A DNA stretch of 64,000 bases from Streptomyces sp. TLI_105 (GTDB taxonomy: Bacteria; Actinomycetota; Actinomycetes; Streptomycetales; Streptomycetaceae). Of this stretch, positions 1 through 10,697 are shown one piece after another. Numbering within the stretch: the first letter of the stretch is position 1; every line of letters begins with the position of its first letter. The stretch is taken from positions 6,387,501-6,451,500 of the forward strand of contig NZ_FNSM01000001.1 of the NCBI RefSeq assembly GCF_900105415.1. The letters are read 5' to 3'. The notes beneath the pieces were generated by a model that saw only the letters and a program-made list of their open reading frames with translations, was not told the DNA's origin and did not search any database. The translations under genes were made by a program, and so were the position numbers.

Positions 1-2128
<2,128 letters not shown>

Positions 2129-2234
2129 TCAGTTGCTCGCGTCCACTGTGTTAGTTCTGAAGCAACGAACAGTTGCTGGTTTCTGGAGCTAGAACACAAC
2201 TACAGAGTGTGCTTGTTCGCTCGAAACCGATAGG
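2129..2234 (+). other. 23S-5S internal transcribed spacer
   Basis: About 106 bases between the two rRNAs. No tRNA gene is visible. The last part, CGAAACCGATAGGGTTTCGG around 2222-2241, forms an inverted repeat with the start of the 5S gene and could be part of a processing stem. Boundaries depend on the placement of the rRNA ends. Confidence 0.7.
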
Positions 2235-2353
2235 GTTTCGGTGGTCATAGCGTTAGGGAAACGCCCGGTTACATTCCGAACCCGGAAGCTAAGCCTTTCA
2301 GCGCCGATGGTACTGCAGGGGGGACCCTGTGGGAGAGTAGGACGCCGCCGAAC
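2235..2353 (+). rRNA. rrf: 5S ribosomal RNA
   Basis: About 119 nt beginning GTTTCGGTGGTCATAGCG and ending near GGACGCCGCCGAAC, with the internal block CCGAACCCGGAAGCTAAG typical of bacterial 5S rRNA. It lies 3' of the 23S gene in the normal rrn order and is followed at once by a strong terminator, so this is the distal end of an rrn operon. Confidence 0.95.
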
Positions 2354-2361
2354 AATTCTTC

Positions 2362-2413
2362 AGGACCCCTGGTCCCAGCGTTCACGCTGGGACCAGGGGT
2401 CCTTTTGTTTTTT
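2362..2413 (+). terminator. rrn operon intrinsic terminator
   Basis: Perfect 19-bp stem (2362-2380 with 2385-2403), loop TTCA, followed by a T-rich tract TTTGTTTTTT. A true U-tract is rare in this genome class and marks a strong terminator of the rRNA operon. Confidence 0.93.
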
Positions 2414-2489
2414 GCTTGACTTTCCGATGCGCGGCTGAGTGCCGGCTGCGCGAGAATGACTGCAGTACCCGAAGACAGGAGTCACACCG

Positions 2490-4580
2490 ATGTCCACCAA
2501 CTCTCCCGACGACCGTCCGGAGCGCGAGCCGCGTCGCAGGGACGGTGCAGGTGGCGACCGGGGCGGCTTCCGCGGGCCGCGCCGTGACGACAACCGTGGT
2601 GGCGGCGGCTTCCGCCGTGACGACCGTGGCGGTGACAACCGCGGTGGCGGCTTCCGCCGTGACGACCGGGGTGGCGACAACCGCGGTGGCGACAACCGTG
2701 GCGGCGGCTTCCGCCGTGACGACCGGGGTGGCGACAACCGCGGTGGCGACAACCGTGGCGGCGGCTTCCGCCGTGACGACCGGGGTGGCGACAACCGCGG
2801 TGGCGACAACCGTGGCGGCGGTTTCCGTCGTGATGACCGCGGTGGCGACAACCGTGGCGGCGGTTTCCGCCGTGACGACCGTGGCGGGGACCGTCCGTCC
2901 TTCCGTCGGGACGACCGGCCTTCGTACGGGCAGCGTGACGACCGCCGTGATGACAACCGCGGCGGTGGCTTCCGTCGTGATGACAGCCGCGGTGGTGACA
3001 GCCGTGGTGGCGGTTTCCGTCGTGACGACCGTGGCGGTGACAACCGCGGCGGTGGCTTCCGTCGTGATGACCGCGGTGGCGACAGCCGTGGCGGCGGTTT
3101 CCGCCGTGACGACCGTGGTGGGGACCGTCCGTCCTTCCGTCGGGACGACCGGCCTTCGTACGGTCAGCGTGACGACCGGGGCGGCGACCGTCCGCCCTTC
3201 CGCCGGGACGACCGGCGTGATGAGCGGCCGTCGTCGTTCCGTCGGGACGAGCGTCCCTCGTACGGGCAGCGTGACGACCGCGGTGGCGACAACCGTGGCG
3301 GCGGCTTCCGCCGTGACGACCGGGGTGGGGACCGTCCGTCCTTCCGTCGGGACGAGCGTCCCTCGTACGGGCAGCGTGACGACCGCCGTGATGACAACCG
3401 TGGCGGCGGCTTCCGCCGTGACGACCGGGGCGGCGACCGTCCCTCGTCGTTCCGTCGGGACGACAGCCGGGGCGGCGACCGTCCCTCGTCGTTCCGCCGT
3501 GACGACCGGGGCGGCGACCGTCCCTCGTCGTTCCGTCGGGACGACAGCCGGGGCGGCGACCGTCCCTCGTCGTTCCGTCGGGACGACAGCCGGGGCGGCG
3601 ACCGTCCCTCGTCCTTCCGTCGGGACGACAACCGTGGTGGCGGCTTCCGCCGCGATGACAGCCGTGGCGGTGGGTTCCGTCGCGACGACCGGGGCGGCGA
3701 CCGCGGCGGGTTCCGCGGGCGTGACGACCGGGGCGGTTACGGACGTCGCGACGACCGTGGCGAGCGGGACCGTGGCGACCGCGCGCCCATCAAGCGTCTG
3801 CCGATCCCGCCGGAGGTCACCGGTGAGGAGATCGACCCGGACGTGCGCCAGGAGCTGATGAGCCTGCCCAAGGGGCTCGCCGAGGAGGTCTCGCGCAACC
3901 TCGTCATGGTCGCCCAGCTGATCGACGAGGACCCGGAGAAGGCCTACGGCTACTCCAGGATCGCCCTGCGGCTCGCGTCCCGCGTCGCGGCCGTCCGTGA
4001 GGCGGCCGGTTTCGCCGCGTACGCGACGCAGAAGTACTCCGAGGCGCTGGCCGAGTTCCGGGCCGCGCGCCGGATGAGCGGCGGTGTCGAGCTGTGGCCC
4101 GTCATGGCCGACTGCGAGCGCGGCCTCGGCCGGCCCGAGCGGGCCCTCGCCATGGCCGGTGAGCCCGAGGTGCAGAAGCTGGACAAGGCCGGACAGGTCG
4201 AGATGCGGCTCGTCGCCGCCGGCGCCCGCCGGGACATGGGGCAGCTCGACGCGGCCATCGTGACGCTGCAGAGCCCCGAGCTCGCCTCCAGCGCCGTGCA
4301 CCCGTGGACCGCGCGCCTGCGGTACGCGTACGCCGACGCGCTGCTCGCCGCCGGCCGTGAGCGCGAGGCGCGGGAGTGGTTCGCGAAGGCCCTGGAGGCC
4401 GACAAGGACGGCGCCACGGACGCCTCCGACCGGCTCGCCGAGATGGACGGCGTCGAGTTCGTCGACGCGATCGACGAGTCCGAGGACGAGTCCGAGGAGT
4501 CTCAGGGGTCCGGTGTCGTCGAGCTCGACGACGAGGACGACGAGGACGACGAGGACGACCGGGACGGCGACAAGGGCTGA
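2490..4580 (+). CDS. RGG-repeat protein with C-terminal TPR-like helical domain and acidic tail
   Basis: A 696-residue protein of two unlike halves. Residues about 20-430 are a low-complexity array of Asp/Arg/Gly units (RRDDRGGDNRGGGF and variants with RPSFRRDDRPSYGQRDD), an RGG-type disordered region of a kind often found in RNA-binding proteins. From about residue 432 (IKRLPIPPEVTGEEIDPDVR) a helical, TPR-like domain follows, and the last 35 residues are strongly acidic. Start ATG is supported by AGGAG nine bases upstream. The gene follows the rrn terminator directly. The DNA includes three tandem 57-bp units at 2661-2831, nearly identical, so length may vary between strains. A role in RNA or ribosome metabolism is inference from composition and position only. 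Confidence 0.85.
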   Translation: MSTNSPDDRPEREPRRRDGAGGDRGGFRGPRRDDNRGGGGFRRDDRGGDNRGGGFRRDDRGGDNRGGDNRGGGFRRDDRGGDNRGGDNRGGGFRRDDRGGDNRGGDNRGGGFRRDDRGGDNRGGGFRRDDRGGDRPSFRRDDRPSYGQRDDRRDDNRGGGFRRDDSRGGDSRGGGFRRDDRGGDNRGGGFRRDDRGGDSRGGGFRRDDRGGDRPSFRRDDRPSYGQRDDRGGDRPPFRRDDRRDERPSSFRRDERPSYGQRDDRGGDNRGGGFRRDDRGGDRPSFRRDERPSYGQRDDRRDDNRGGGFRRDDRGGDRPSSFRRDDSRGGDRPSSFRRDDRGGDRPSSFRRDDSRGGDRPSSFRRDDSRGGDRPSSFRRDDNRGGGFRRDDSRGGGFRRDDRGGDRGGFRGRDDRGGYGRRDDRGERDRGDRAPIKRLPIPPEVTGEEIDPDVRQELMSLPKGLAEEVSRNLVMVAQLIDEDPEKAYGYSRIALRLASRVAAVREAAGFAAYATQKYSEALAEFRAARRMSGGVELWPVMADCERGLGRPERALAMAGEPEVQKLDKAGQVEMRLVAAGARRDMGQLDAAIVTLQSPELASSAVHPWTARLRYAYADALLAAGREREAREWFAKALEADKDGATDASDRLAEMDGVEFVDAIDESEDESEESQGSGVVELDDEDDEDDEDDRDGDKG
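2661..2831 (+). repeat. three tandem 57-bp in-frame repeats
   Basis: Units begin at 2661, 2718 and 2775, each encoding 19 residues DDRGGDNRGGDNRGGGFRR. Units 1 and 2 are identical by eye and unit 3 differs by two silent changes near its end. The near-identity compared with the looser repeats around it suggests recent duplication or gene conversion. Confidence 0.9.
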
Positions 4581-4596
4581 TCCCCCGGAGCAGTGA

Positions 4597-4632
4597 GAAG
4601 GGCGGCACCCGCTGGGTGCCGCCCTTCTTCGT
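4597..4632. terminator. bidirectional terminator hairpin
   Basis: 14-bp perfect stem (4597-4610 with 4614-4627) and a GCT loop, between the 3' ends of the convergent RGG/TPR gene and the DUF1015 gene. It can serve both directions; T-rich bases TTCGTT follow on the plus strand. Confidence 0.85.
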
Positions 4633-4642
4633 TCCTGTGCCC

Positions 4643-5938
4643 TCAGTCCAGGGCCAGGCTCCTCAGGACCAGGCCCGTCGCGGGCTTCGGGCCGAAGGAG
4701 GTCGACTTGCGGGGCATCGTGACGCCCTGGCGGGCGAGGTCGCGGACGACCTCCTCCCGTACCGGATGCATGAGGACCGCCGTGCCGCCGCGGCGTTCCG
4801 CCTGGGCGACCGCCGCCTCCGTGTCGTGGATGTAGGCGATGTCCTCGGGGGCGTCCGGGATCTGCCAGACGTGCTCCAGGAGGGTGGAGTGCAGGACCGT
4901 CGCGTCCAGGGTCCGCCAGGCCTGGGGGCGGTCGGTGCGGATCGTGCGGTCGAGGAGGGCGGGGTCCGGGCGGTCGAGGAGGTGGAAGCCGCCGTCGCCC
5001 GCGAGGAGGAAGGCGTTTCCCTCTGCCGTGGCGGCCGCCAGGGCCTCCAGGGCCTCGGGGAGCGGCTGGTCGATCCTGCGCACCCGGAACGCGTCTCCGA
5101 GGGCCGTGAGGGCGTCGGAGACCGGCAGGCGGTTGAGGAGCCGGTGGATCGCGCGGACCCGCAGGGGGTAGCGGGCGGTGTCGACGAGGAGGACCAGGCC
5201 GTAGTTCCAGGGGCCGGGGGCCGCGTGCTCCTCGCGGAGGCGCAGGTACGTCGCCCAGCGGTGGTGGCCGTCGGCGATGAGGGCCTGATGGCGGGCCAGG
5301 TCGCCGGCGATCGTGGCGAGTTCGGCGGGGTCCGTGACCGACCACAGGCGGTGCTGGAAGCCGTCCTCCGTGGTGGTGGAGAGCAGGGGCTCGTGCCGGA
5401 CGGTGCGCTCGATGACCGCGTCGGCGCCGCCCTCGTCGTCCCCGACGTAGGTGAGGAGCAGGGGCTCCAGGTTGGCGGCCGTGGTCCGCATCAGGGCGGC
5501 GCGGTCCTCGACGACGTGCGGCATGACGTCCTCGTGGGGCAGGACGACGCCCTCCGCCGGGGTGGAGAGCTCCAGGGCGCCGATGACGCCGCGCTGGAGG
5601 ATGCCGTCGCCCTGCTGCTCGTACACGTAGAGCGCGGGCTCCGGGTCCGGGGCGAGGACGCCGTCCGCGAGCCAGCGGTCGAGGGTGACGGCGGCCTTGC
5701 GGTGGCGGGTGCCGGCGGTGATCGCCTGCGGGAGGATCAGCCGGACGATGTTGTGGGGGTCGGCGGACTCCAGATGGAGCAGTCCGTCAGGTCGTACGAC
5801 GACGTCGTAGGGAGGGGACGTCACGGCGGCGAGGCTGCCGACCCGCTCGGGGACGTACCGGAGTCCGCGGAACGGGACCAGGCGCAGGCCTGTGGCGTCG
5901 TCGCGGACGTCGTCGGCCGCGTGACCTGATGTGTTCAT
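4643..5938 (-). CDS. DUF1015 family protein
   Basis: 431 residues, full length for DUF1015. Diagnostic features are the N-terminal block FRGLRYVPERVGSLAAVTSPPYDVV near residues 24-50, a central RHQALIADGHHRWATYLRL segment near 230-255, and a C-terminal block IAYIHDTEAAVAQAE. Family members are widespread in bacteria but have no settled biochemical role; the HH-containing segment resembles the conserved core. It runs towards the RGG/TPR gene and is divergent from the HAD phosphatase with only 79 bases between starts, so the two probably share a promoter region. Confidence 0.9.
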   Translation of the reverse strand: MNTSGHAADDVRDDATGLRLVPFRGLRYVPERVGSLAAVTSPPYDVVVRPDGLLHLESADPHNIVRLILPQAITAGTRHRKAAVTLDRWLADGVLAPDPEPALYVYEQQGDGILQRGVIGALELSTPAEGVVLPHEDVMPHVVEDRAALMRTTAANLEPLLLTYVGDDEGGADAVIERTVRHEPLLSTTTEDGFQHRLWSVTDPAELATIAGDLARHQALIADGHHRWATYLRLREEHAAPGPWNYGLVLLVDTARYPLRVRAIHRLLNRLPVSDALTALGDAFRVRRIDQPLPEALEALAAATAEGNAFLLAGDGGFHLLDRPDPALLDRTIRTDRPQAWRTLDATVLHSTLLEHVWQIPDAPEDIAYIHDTEAAVAQAERRGGTAVLMHPVREEVVRDLARQGVTMPRKSTSFGPKPATGLVLRSLALD

Positions 5939-6017
5939 CCCGTCATCGTATGTGGGGGAGGGGCATGAGCGATGATCGGGGGAGCGGGGCGATTCACCCG
6001 CGTGATCCGAGGAGTGT

Positions 6018-7097
6018 GTGGTGGCGGTGCGGAACGATCAGGGGCGGCGGGACGGCGGCAGGAAGCGCCCGGCGGGCAGTGCGGTCGCGCTGAGCGAGGC
6101 GTACGACACGGTGCTCCTGGACCTGGACGGTGTCGTGTACGCGGGCGGGGAGCCCGTCCCGCACGCCGTGGAGGCGCTCGGGACGGCCCGGGCCGACGGG
6201 ATGCACCTGGCGTACGTCACCAACAACGCGCTGCGGACGCCCGACGAGGTGGCGGAGCACCTGACGGAGCTGGGCGTGCCGGCGGAGGCCGGGGACGTGG
6301 TCACCTCGGCGCAGGCGGTGGCCCGGCTGATCGCGGACGAGGTGCCGGCGGGGTCCAGGGTGCTGGTCATCGGCGGCGAGGGGCTGCGGGTGGCGCTGCG
6401 CGAGCGGGGCCTCGTGCCGGTGGAGTCGGCGGACTACGACCCGGCGGCGGTCGTGCAGGGGTACGGCGGGCCGGAGATGCCGTGGGGGAGGTTCGCGGAG
6501 GCGGCCTACGCGGTGGCGCGGGGCGTGCCGTGGTACGCCTCGAACACCGATCTGACCATTCCCGGGGCGCGGGGGATCGGGCCGGGGAACGGGGCGGGCG
6601 TGGAGGTCGTGCGCATCGCCACCGGGGGCCGGTTCGAGCCGAAGGTCGCGGGGAAGCCGCTGCCGCCGATGCACCGGGAGACGGTGCTGCGGACGGGGGC
6701 GGAGCGGCCGCTGGTGGTGGGGGACCGGCTGGACACGGACATCGAGGGCGCGTTCAACGGCGGGGTGGACTCGCTGCTCGTGCTGACCGGGGTGACGGAC
6801 GTGGCGCAGCTGCTCGCGGCCGTGCCCGAGCAGCGGCCGACGTATGTGGCGGCCGATCTGCGGGGGCTGCTCGTGGGGCAGCCCGAGGTCGTCGCGGACG
6901 CGGACGGGGGCTTCGTGTGCGGGGGGTGGCGGGCCTCCGTGAGCGGCGGTGAGCTCGTCCTCGACGGCGCGCCGGGCGAGGGGGCGGACGTGCTGGACGC
7001 GGTGCGGGCGCTGTGCGGGGCGGCCTGGTCGGAGGCGGACCGGCCGGGCGCGGGTGTGCCGGACGCGGGGAAGGTGCTGGCGCTTCTGGGGGTGTGA
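6018..7097 (+). CDS. HAD-IIA family sugar-phosphatase-like hydrolase
   Basis: 359 residues. HAD motif I is LLDLDGVVYAGG with the catalytic aspartates at 35 and 37, motif II is in AYVTNNALRTP, and motif III/IV appears as GKPLPPMHRE and VVGDRLDTDIEGA. The cap arrangement fits the HAD-IIA (NagD / p-nitrophenyl phosphatase) group, cytosolic phosphatases of small phosphorylated metabolites; the substrate cannot be read from the sequence. A GTG at 6018 and another at 6021 both follow the GAGGAG-like site at 6008-6014, so the start is ambiguous by one codon. About 70 residues follow motif IV, more than the minimal fold needs. Confidence 0.88.
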   Translation: MVAVRNDQGRRDGGRKRPAGSAVALSEAYDTVLLDLDGVVYAGGEPVPHAVEALGTARADGMHLAYVTNNALRTPDEVAEHLTELGVPAEAGDVVTSAQAVARLIADEVPAGSRVLVIGGEGLRVALRERGLVPVESADYDPAAVVQGYGGPEMPWGRFAEAAYAVARGVPWYASNTDLTIPGARGIGPGNGAGVEVVRIATGGRFEPKVAGKPLPPMHRETVLRTGAERPLVVGDRLDTDIEGAFNGGVDSLLVLTGVTDVAQLLAAVPEQRPTYVAADLRGLLVGQPEVVADADGGFVCGGWRASVSGGELVLDGAPGEGADVLDAVRALCGAAWSEADRPGAGVPDAGKVLALLGV

Positions 7098-7120
7098 GCC
7101 CCCGGCATCCCGGGCAGGGG

Positions 7121-7150
7121 GCGAAGTTGGGTAGGCTAACCTAACTTCGC
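7121..7150. promoter_or_regulatory. iron box (DtxR/IdeR/DmdR1-type operator)
   Basis: A near-perfect 30-bp palindrome with arms GCGAAGTT and AACTTCGC. The core GTTGGGTAGGCTAACCTAA at 7126-7144 matches the actinobacterial DtxR-family consensus TTAGGTTAGSCTAACCTAA exactly in its right half and at 6 of 9 positions in the left half. It sits 58 bases before the ABC ATPase start, where iron-loaded DmdR1/IdeR would repress. Confidence 0.8.
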
Positions 7151-7208
7151 GTGGGTCGTGGTCGTCACCGCGGGGCACGACCACGGACGAGACAGCGGGA
7201 GTGCGGGT

Positions 7209-8060
<852 letters not shown>

Positions 8061-8075
<15 letters not shown>

Positions 8076-8222
8076 CCTCCAGGCGGTCGCGCTGAAGGGA
8101 GGGGGCACGCGGGCCGCGGGAGGGCGTGCTGAAGGGGGGCTCACAGGCGCGGGAGGGCGCTTTGAAGGGGGCGCGAGGGCGCAGGCGGTCGCGTTGAAGG
8201 GGCGCGCTACAGAAGTGACCTC
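8061..8222. repeat. imperfect duplication spanning the ATPase gene end and the next gene end
   Basis: A 19-base block at 8061-8079 (GCGCTGCAGAAGTGACCTC) recurs with one change at 8204-8222, and AGGCGGTCGCGCTGAAGG at 8081-8098 recurs with one change at 8183-8200. The first copy supplies the TGA stop of the plus-strand ATPase; the second supplies the TAG stop and last codons of the minus-strand SCP2 gene. Between them lie further degenerate GGGAGGGCG/TGAAGGGG units. Confidence 0.75.
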
Positions 8223-8554
8223 AGGCGCAGGAGGTCGCGGAAGCCGGCTTCCAGTCTGACCCGGCCCGAGGCCCAGGCCTTCGCGAAGTTCAGCTCGCCG
8301 TCCACCATCGCCACCAGGTCGTCGCCGGTCATCGCGAGCCGGATGTCCGCCTTGGCCGGCGGCGGGCCCGCCACCGTGGCGTCGACCCGGATCCGGCCGT
8401 CCGCGAGTCGGCCCGTGAACGTCGTGTCGAGGTCGGTGATGTGGCAGCTCAGGCTGCGGTCGAGCGCGGCCGCACCGCGCACGCCCTCGTCCGCCCGCGC
8501 GAGATTGTCGGAAAGTCTGTCCAGTGCGCCGCGGCACTCCGTGATCGTCGCCAT
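8207..8554 (-). CDS. SCP2-like sterol/lipid-binding domain protein
   Basis: 115 residues, the size of a single SCP2 domain. Supporting blocks are HITDLDTTFTGRLADGRI, DIRLAMTGDDLVAMVDGEL and NFAKAWASGRVRLEAGFRD, the pattern of actinobacterial SCP2 sterol-transfer family proteins that bind hydrophobic ligands in the cytosol. The only ATG in the right position is at 8554, facing the next gene at 8597 across 42 bases, so the two are divergent. The last codons lie within the duplicated block described at 8061-8222. Confidence 0.8.
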   Translation of the reverse strand: MATITECRGALDRLSDNLARADEGVRGAAALDRSLSCHITDLDTTFTGRLADGRIRVDATVAGPPPAKADIRLAMTGDDLVAMVDGELNFAKAWASGRVRLEAGFRDLLRLRSLL

Positions 8555-8596
8555 CGCCGTCGACGGTACCCCAGGGCTTCGCGGTAGCGTCGAGGC

Positions 8597-8860
8597 ATGA
8601 GCGACGCCACCCCCGAAGCCCCGCAGGAGCAGGCCCCGGCCGAGACGCACGGGCCCGCAGGACCCGCACCGCTCGGTGTCGCCCCGGAGCCCACCGGCCA
8701 TCCCGCCGTCGACGCCCGCCTCGCGCGTCTCGCCGAGCTGGACCACCTCCCGGCGGACGGACACCTGGAGGTGTACGAGGATGTACACCGTGGGCTGCGC
8801 GCCGAGCTGACCTCGCTCGACACGCATCCCGCCCCCCGTCCGTACGACAACAGGAGCTGA
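8597..8860 (+). CDS. small conserved protein upstream of tlyA
   Basis: 87 residues with a Pro/Ala/Glu-rich N-terminal half and a more ordered C-terminal half (HPAVDARLARLAELDHLPAD, then EVYEDVHRGLRAEL). No known domain was recognised. It is seven bases ahead of tlyA and on the same strand, so it is probably the first gene of the tlyA-nadK-recN run. The position and codon use look like a real gene. Function unknown. Confidence 0.75.
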   Translation: MSDATPEAPQEQAPAETHGPAGPAPLGVAPEPTGHPAVDARLARLAELDHLPADGHLEVYEDVHRGLRAELTSLDTHPAPRPYDNRS

Positions 8861-8867
8861 ACCGAAC

Positions 8868-9683
8868 GTGGCAGGAGTGGCACGCCGCCGTCTCGACGCC
8901 GAGCTGGTCCGGCGCAAGCTCGCGCGCTCGCGCGAGCACGCCAGCCAGCTGATCGCCGCGGGCCGGGTGACCGTCGGCAAGACCGTCGCCACCAAGCCCG
9001 CCACCCAGGTCGAGACCGCCGCGGCCATCGTCGTCGTCCAGGACGACTCCGACCCCGACTACGTCTCGCGCGGCGGCCACAAGCTCGCCGGGGCCTTCGC
9101 CGCCTTCGTGCCGCGGGGACTGAAGGTCGAGGGCCGGCGCGCCCTGGACGCCGGAGCCTCCACCGGCGGCTTCACGGACGTCCTGCTGCGCGCGGGCGCC
9201 GCCCACGTCGTCGCCGTCGACGTCGGTTACGGGCAGCTCGCCTGGTCGCTGCAGAGCGACGAGCGCGTCACCGTGAAGGACCGCACGAACGTGCGCGAGT
9301 TGACGCTCGACGCCATCGACGGCATCCCGGTCGACCTCGTCGTCGGCGACCTGTCCTTCATCCCGCTCGGCCTCGTCCTGCCCGCCCTCGCGGCCTGCAC
9401 GGCGCCCGACGCCGACCTCGTCCTCATGGTCAAGCCGCAGTTCGAGGTGGGCAAGGAGCGGCTCGGCACCGGCGGAGTCGTACGCTCCACCGAGCTCCGC
9501 GCGGACGCCGTGAAGAACGTGGCCCGGCGGGCCGGCGAGCTCGGCCTCGGCGTCCTCGGCGTCACCGCCAGCCCGCTGCCCGGTCCCTCCGGCAACGTCG
9601 AGTACTTTCTGTGGCTGCGGGCAGGCGCGCCCGCGCTGGATCCGGCGGACGTCGACCGCGCCGTGGCGGAGGGACCTCGTTGA
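8868..9683 (+). CDS. tlyA: TlyA family rRNA 2'-O-methyltransferase
   Basis: 271 residues. The N-terminal S4-like RNA-binding domain (RRRLDAELVRRKLARSREHA, residues about 5-65) is followed by a Rossmann methyltransferase domain with the SAM site ALDAGASTGGFTDVLL near 100, then VAVDVGYGQLAW, VGDLSFIPL and MVKPQFEVG. TlyA enzymes methylate 2'-hydroxyls of 16S C1409 and, in the longer form, 23S C1920, and their loss gives capreomycin resistance. Starts at GTG. Its stop overlaps the TTG start of nadK, so the two are translationally coupled. Confidence 0.93.
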   Translation: MAGVARRRLDAELVRRKLARSREHASQLIAAGRVTVGKTVATKPATQVETAAAIVVVQDDSDPDYVSRGGHKLAGAFAAFVPRGLKVEGRRALDAGASTGGFTDVLLRAGAAHVVAVDVGYGQLAWSLQSDERVTVKDRTNVRELTLDAIDGIPVDLVVGDLSFIPLGLVLPALAACTAPDADLVLMVKPQFEVGKERLGTGGVVRSTELRADAVKNVARRAGELGLGVLGVTASPLPGPSGNVEYFLWLRAGAPALDPADVDRAVAEGPR

Positions 9684-10603
9684 GCTCAACTGCAGCAGCA
9701 CCATCGGGAACAACACGCACCGTCTTCCTGCTCGCGCACACCGGCCGGCCGGCCGCCGTGCGCAGCGCCGAACTGGTCGTCCTGGGGCTGCTGCGCTGCG
9801 GCATCGGCGTCCGCGTCCTGGAGGCCGAGGCCGCGGACCTGCCGCTGCCGCCGTCCGTCGAGAGGGTGCCGGAAGGCTGTCCCGACGCGCTCGACGGCTG
9901 TGAACTCCTCGTCGTCCTCGGCGGCGACGGCACCCTGCTGCGCGGCGCGGAGTTCTCCCGCGCCTCCGGCGTGCCCATGCTCGGCGTCAACCTGGGGCGC
10001 GTCGGCTTCCTCGCCGAGGCCGAGCGCGACGACCTCGACAAGGTCGTCGACCGGGTCGTCACCAAGGCGTACGAGGTCGAGGAGCGGATGACCCTCGACG
10101 TCGTCGTGTACGAGAACGGCGACGTCCTGTACCGCGACTGGGCGCTCAACGAGGCCGCCGTGCAGAAGGTCTCGCCGGAGCGGATGCTGGAGGTCGTGCT
10201 CGCGATCGACGGGCGCCCGGTGACCGGCTTCGGCTGCGACGGGGTGATCTGCGCGACACCCACCGGCTCCACCGCGTACGCCTTCTCGGCGGGCGGCCCG
10301 GTCGTCTGGCCCGAGGTCGAGGCGCTGCTCATGGTCCCGATCGGGGCCCACGCCCTCTTCGCCAAGCCGCTGATCACCACCCCCCAGTCGGTGCTCGCCG
10401 TCGAGGTCGAGCCGCACACCCCGCACGGGGTGCTGTGGTGCGACGGGCGGCGGACGGTGGAGCTCCCCGCGGGGGCCCGCGTCGAGGTGCGGCGGGGCGC
10501 CGTGCCGGTCCGGCTCGCCCGGCTGCACCACGCCTCCTTCACGGACCGGCTCGTCGCCAAGTTCGCCCTGCCCGTCTCGGGATGGCGGGGCGCACCGCGC
10601 TGA
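9680..10603 (+). CDS. nadK: NAD kinase
   Basis: 307 residues. The diagnostic motif LVVLGGDGTLLRGAE and the later ATPTGSTAYAFSAGGP identify ATP/polyphosphate-dependent NAD kinase, which makes NADP from NAD in the cytosol. I place the start at TTG 9680, overlapping the tlyA stop as TTGA, with GGAGGG about seven bases upstream; an in-frame start further up would run deep into tlyA. The tlyA-nadK-recN order is characteristic of actinobacteria. Confidence 0.94.
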   Translation: MSSTAAAPSGTTRTVFLLAHTGRPAAVRSAELVVLGLLRCGIGVRVLEAEAADLPLPPSVERVPEGCPDALDGCELLVVLGGDGTLLRGAEFSRASGVPMLGVNLGRVGFLAEAERDDLDKVVDRVVTKAYEVEERMTLDVVVYENGDVLYRDWALNEAAVQKVSPERMLEVVLAIDGRPVTGFGCDGVICATPTGSTAYAFSAGGPVVWPEVEALLMVPIGAHALFAKPLITTPQSVLAVEVEPHTPHGVLWCDGRRTVELPAGARVEVRRGAVPVRLARLHHASFTDRLVAKFALPVSGWRGAPR

Positions 10604-10697
10604 CGCCCCCGGCGGGTCCGTAACGAACGGCGCGTCCGGGAGTCACGGCCGGGGGCGATGTCGCATCGGACCCGGTAAACCTCGTATGGTCTGGGGC

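Noticed and set aside
2661..2831. CRISPR-like regular repeats
   Set aside because: The units are directly adjacent, in frame, with no unique spacers and no cas genes.
2382..5345. Open frame of 987 codons on the minus strand opposite the RGG/TPR gene
   Set aside because: It mirrors the repeat region and crosses the terminator and the end of DUF1015; composition is what an antisense frame of GC-rich coding DNA gives, and no domain is visible.
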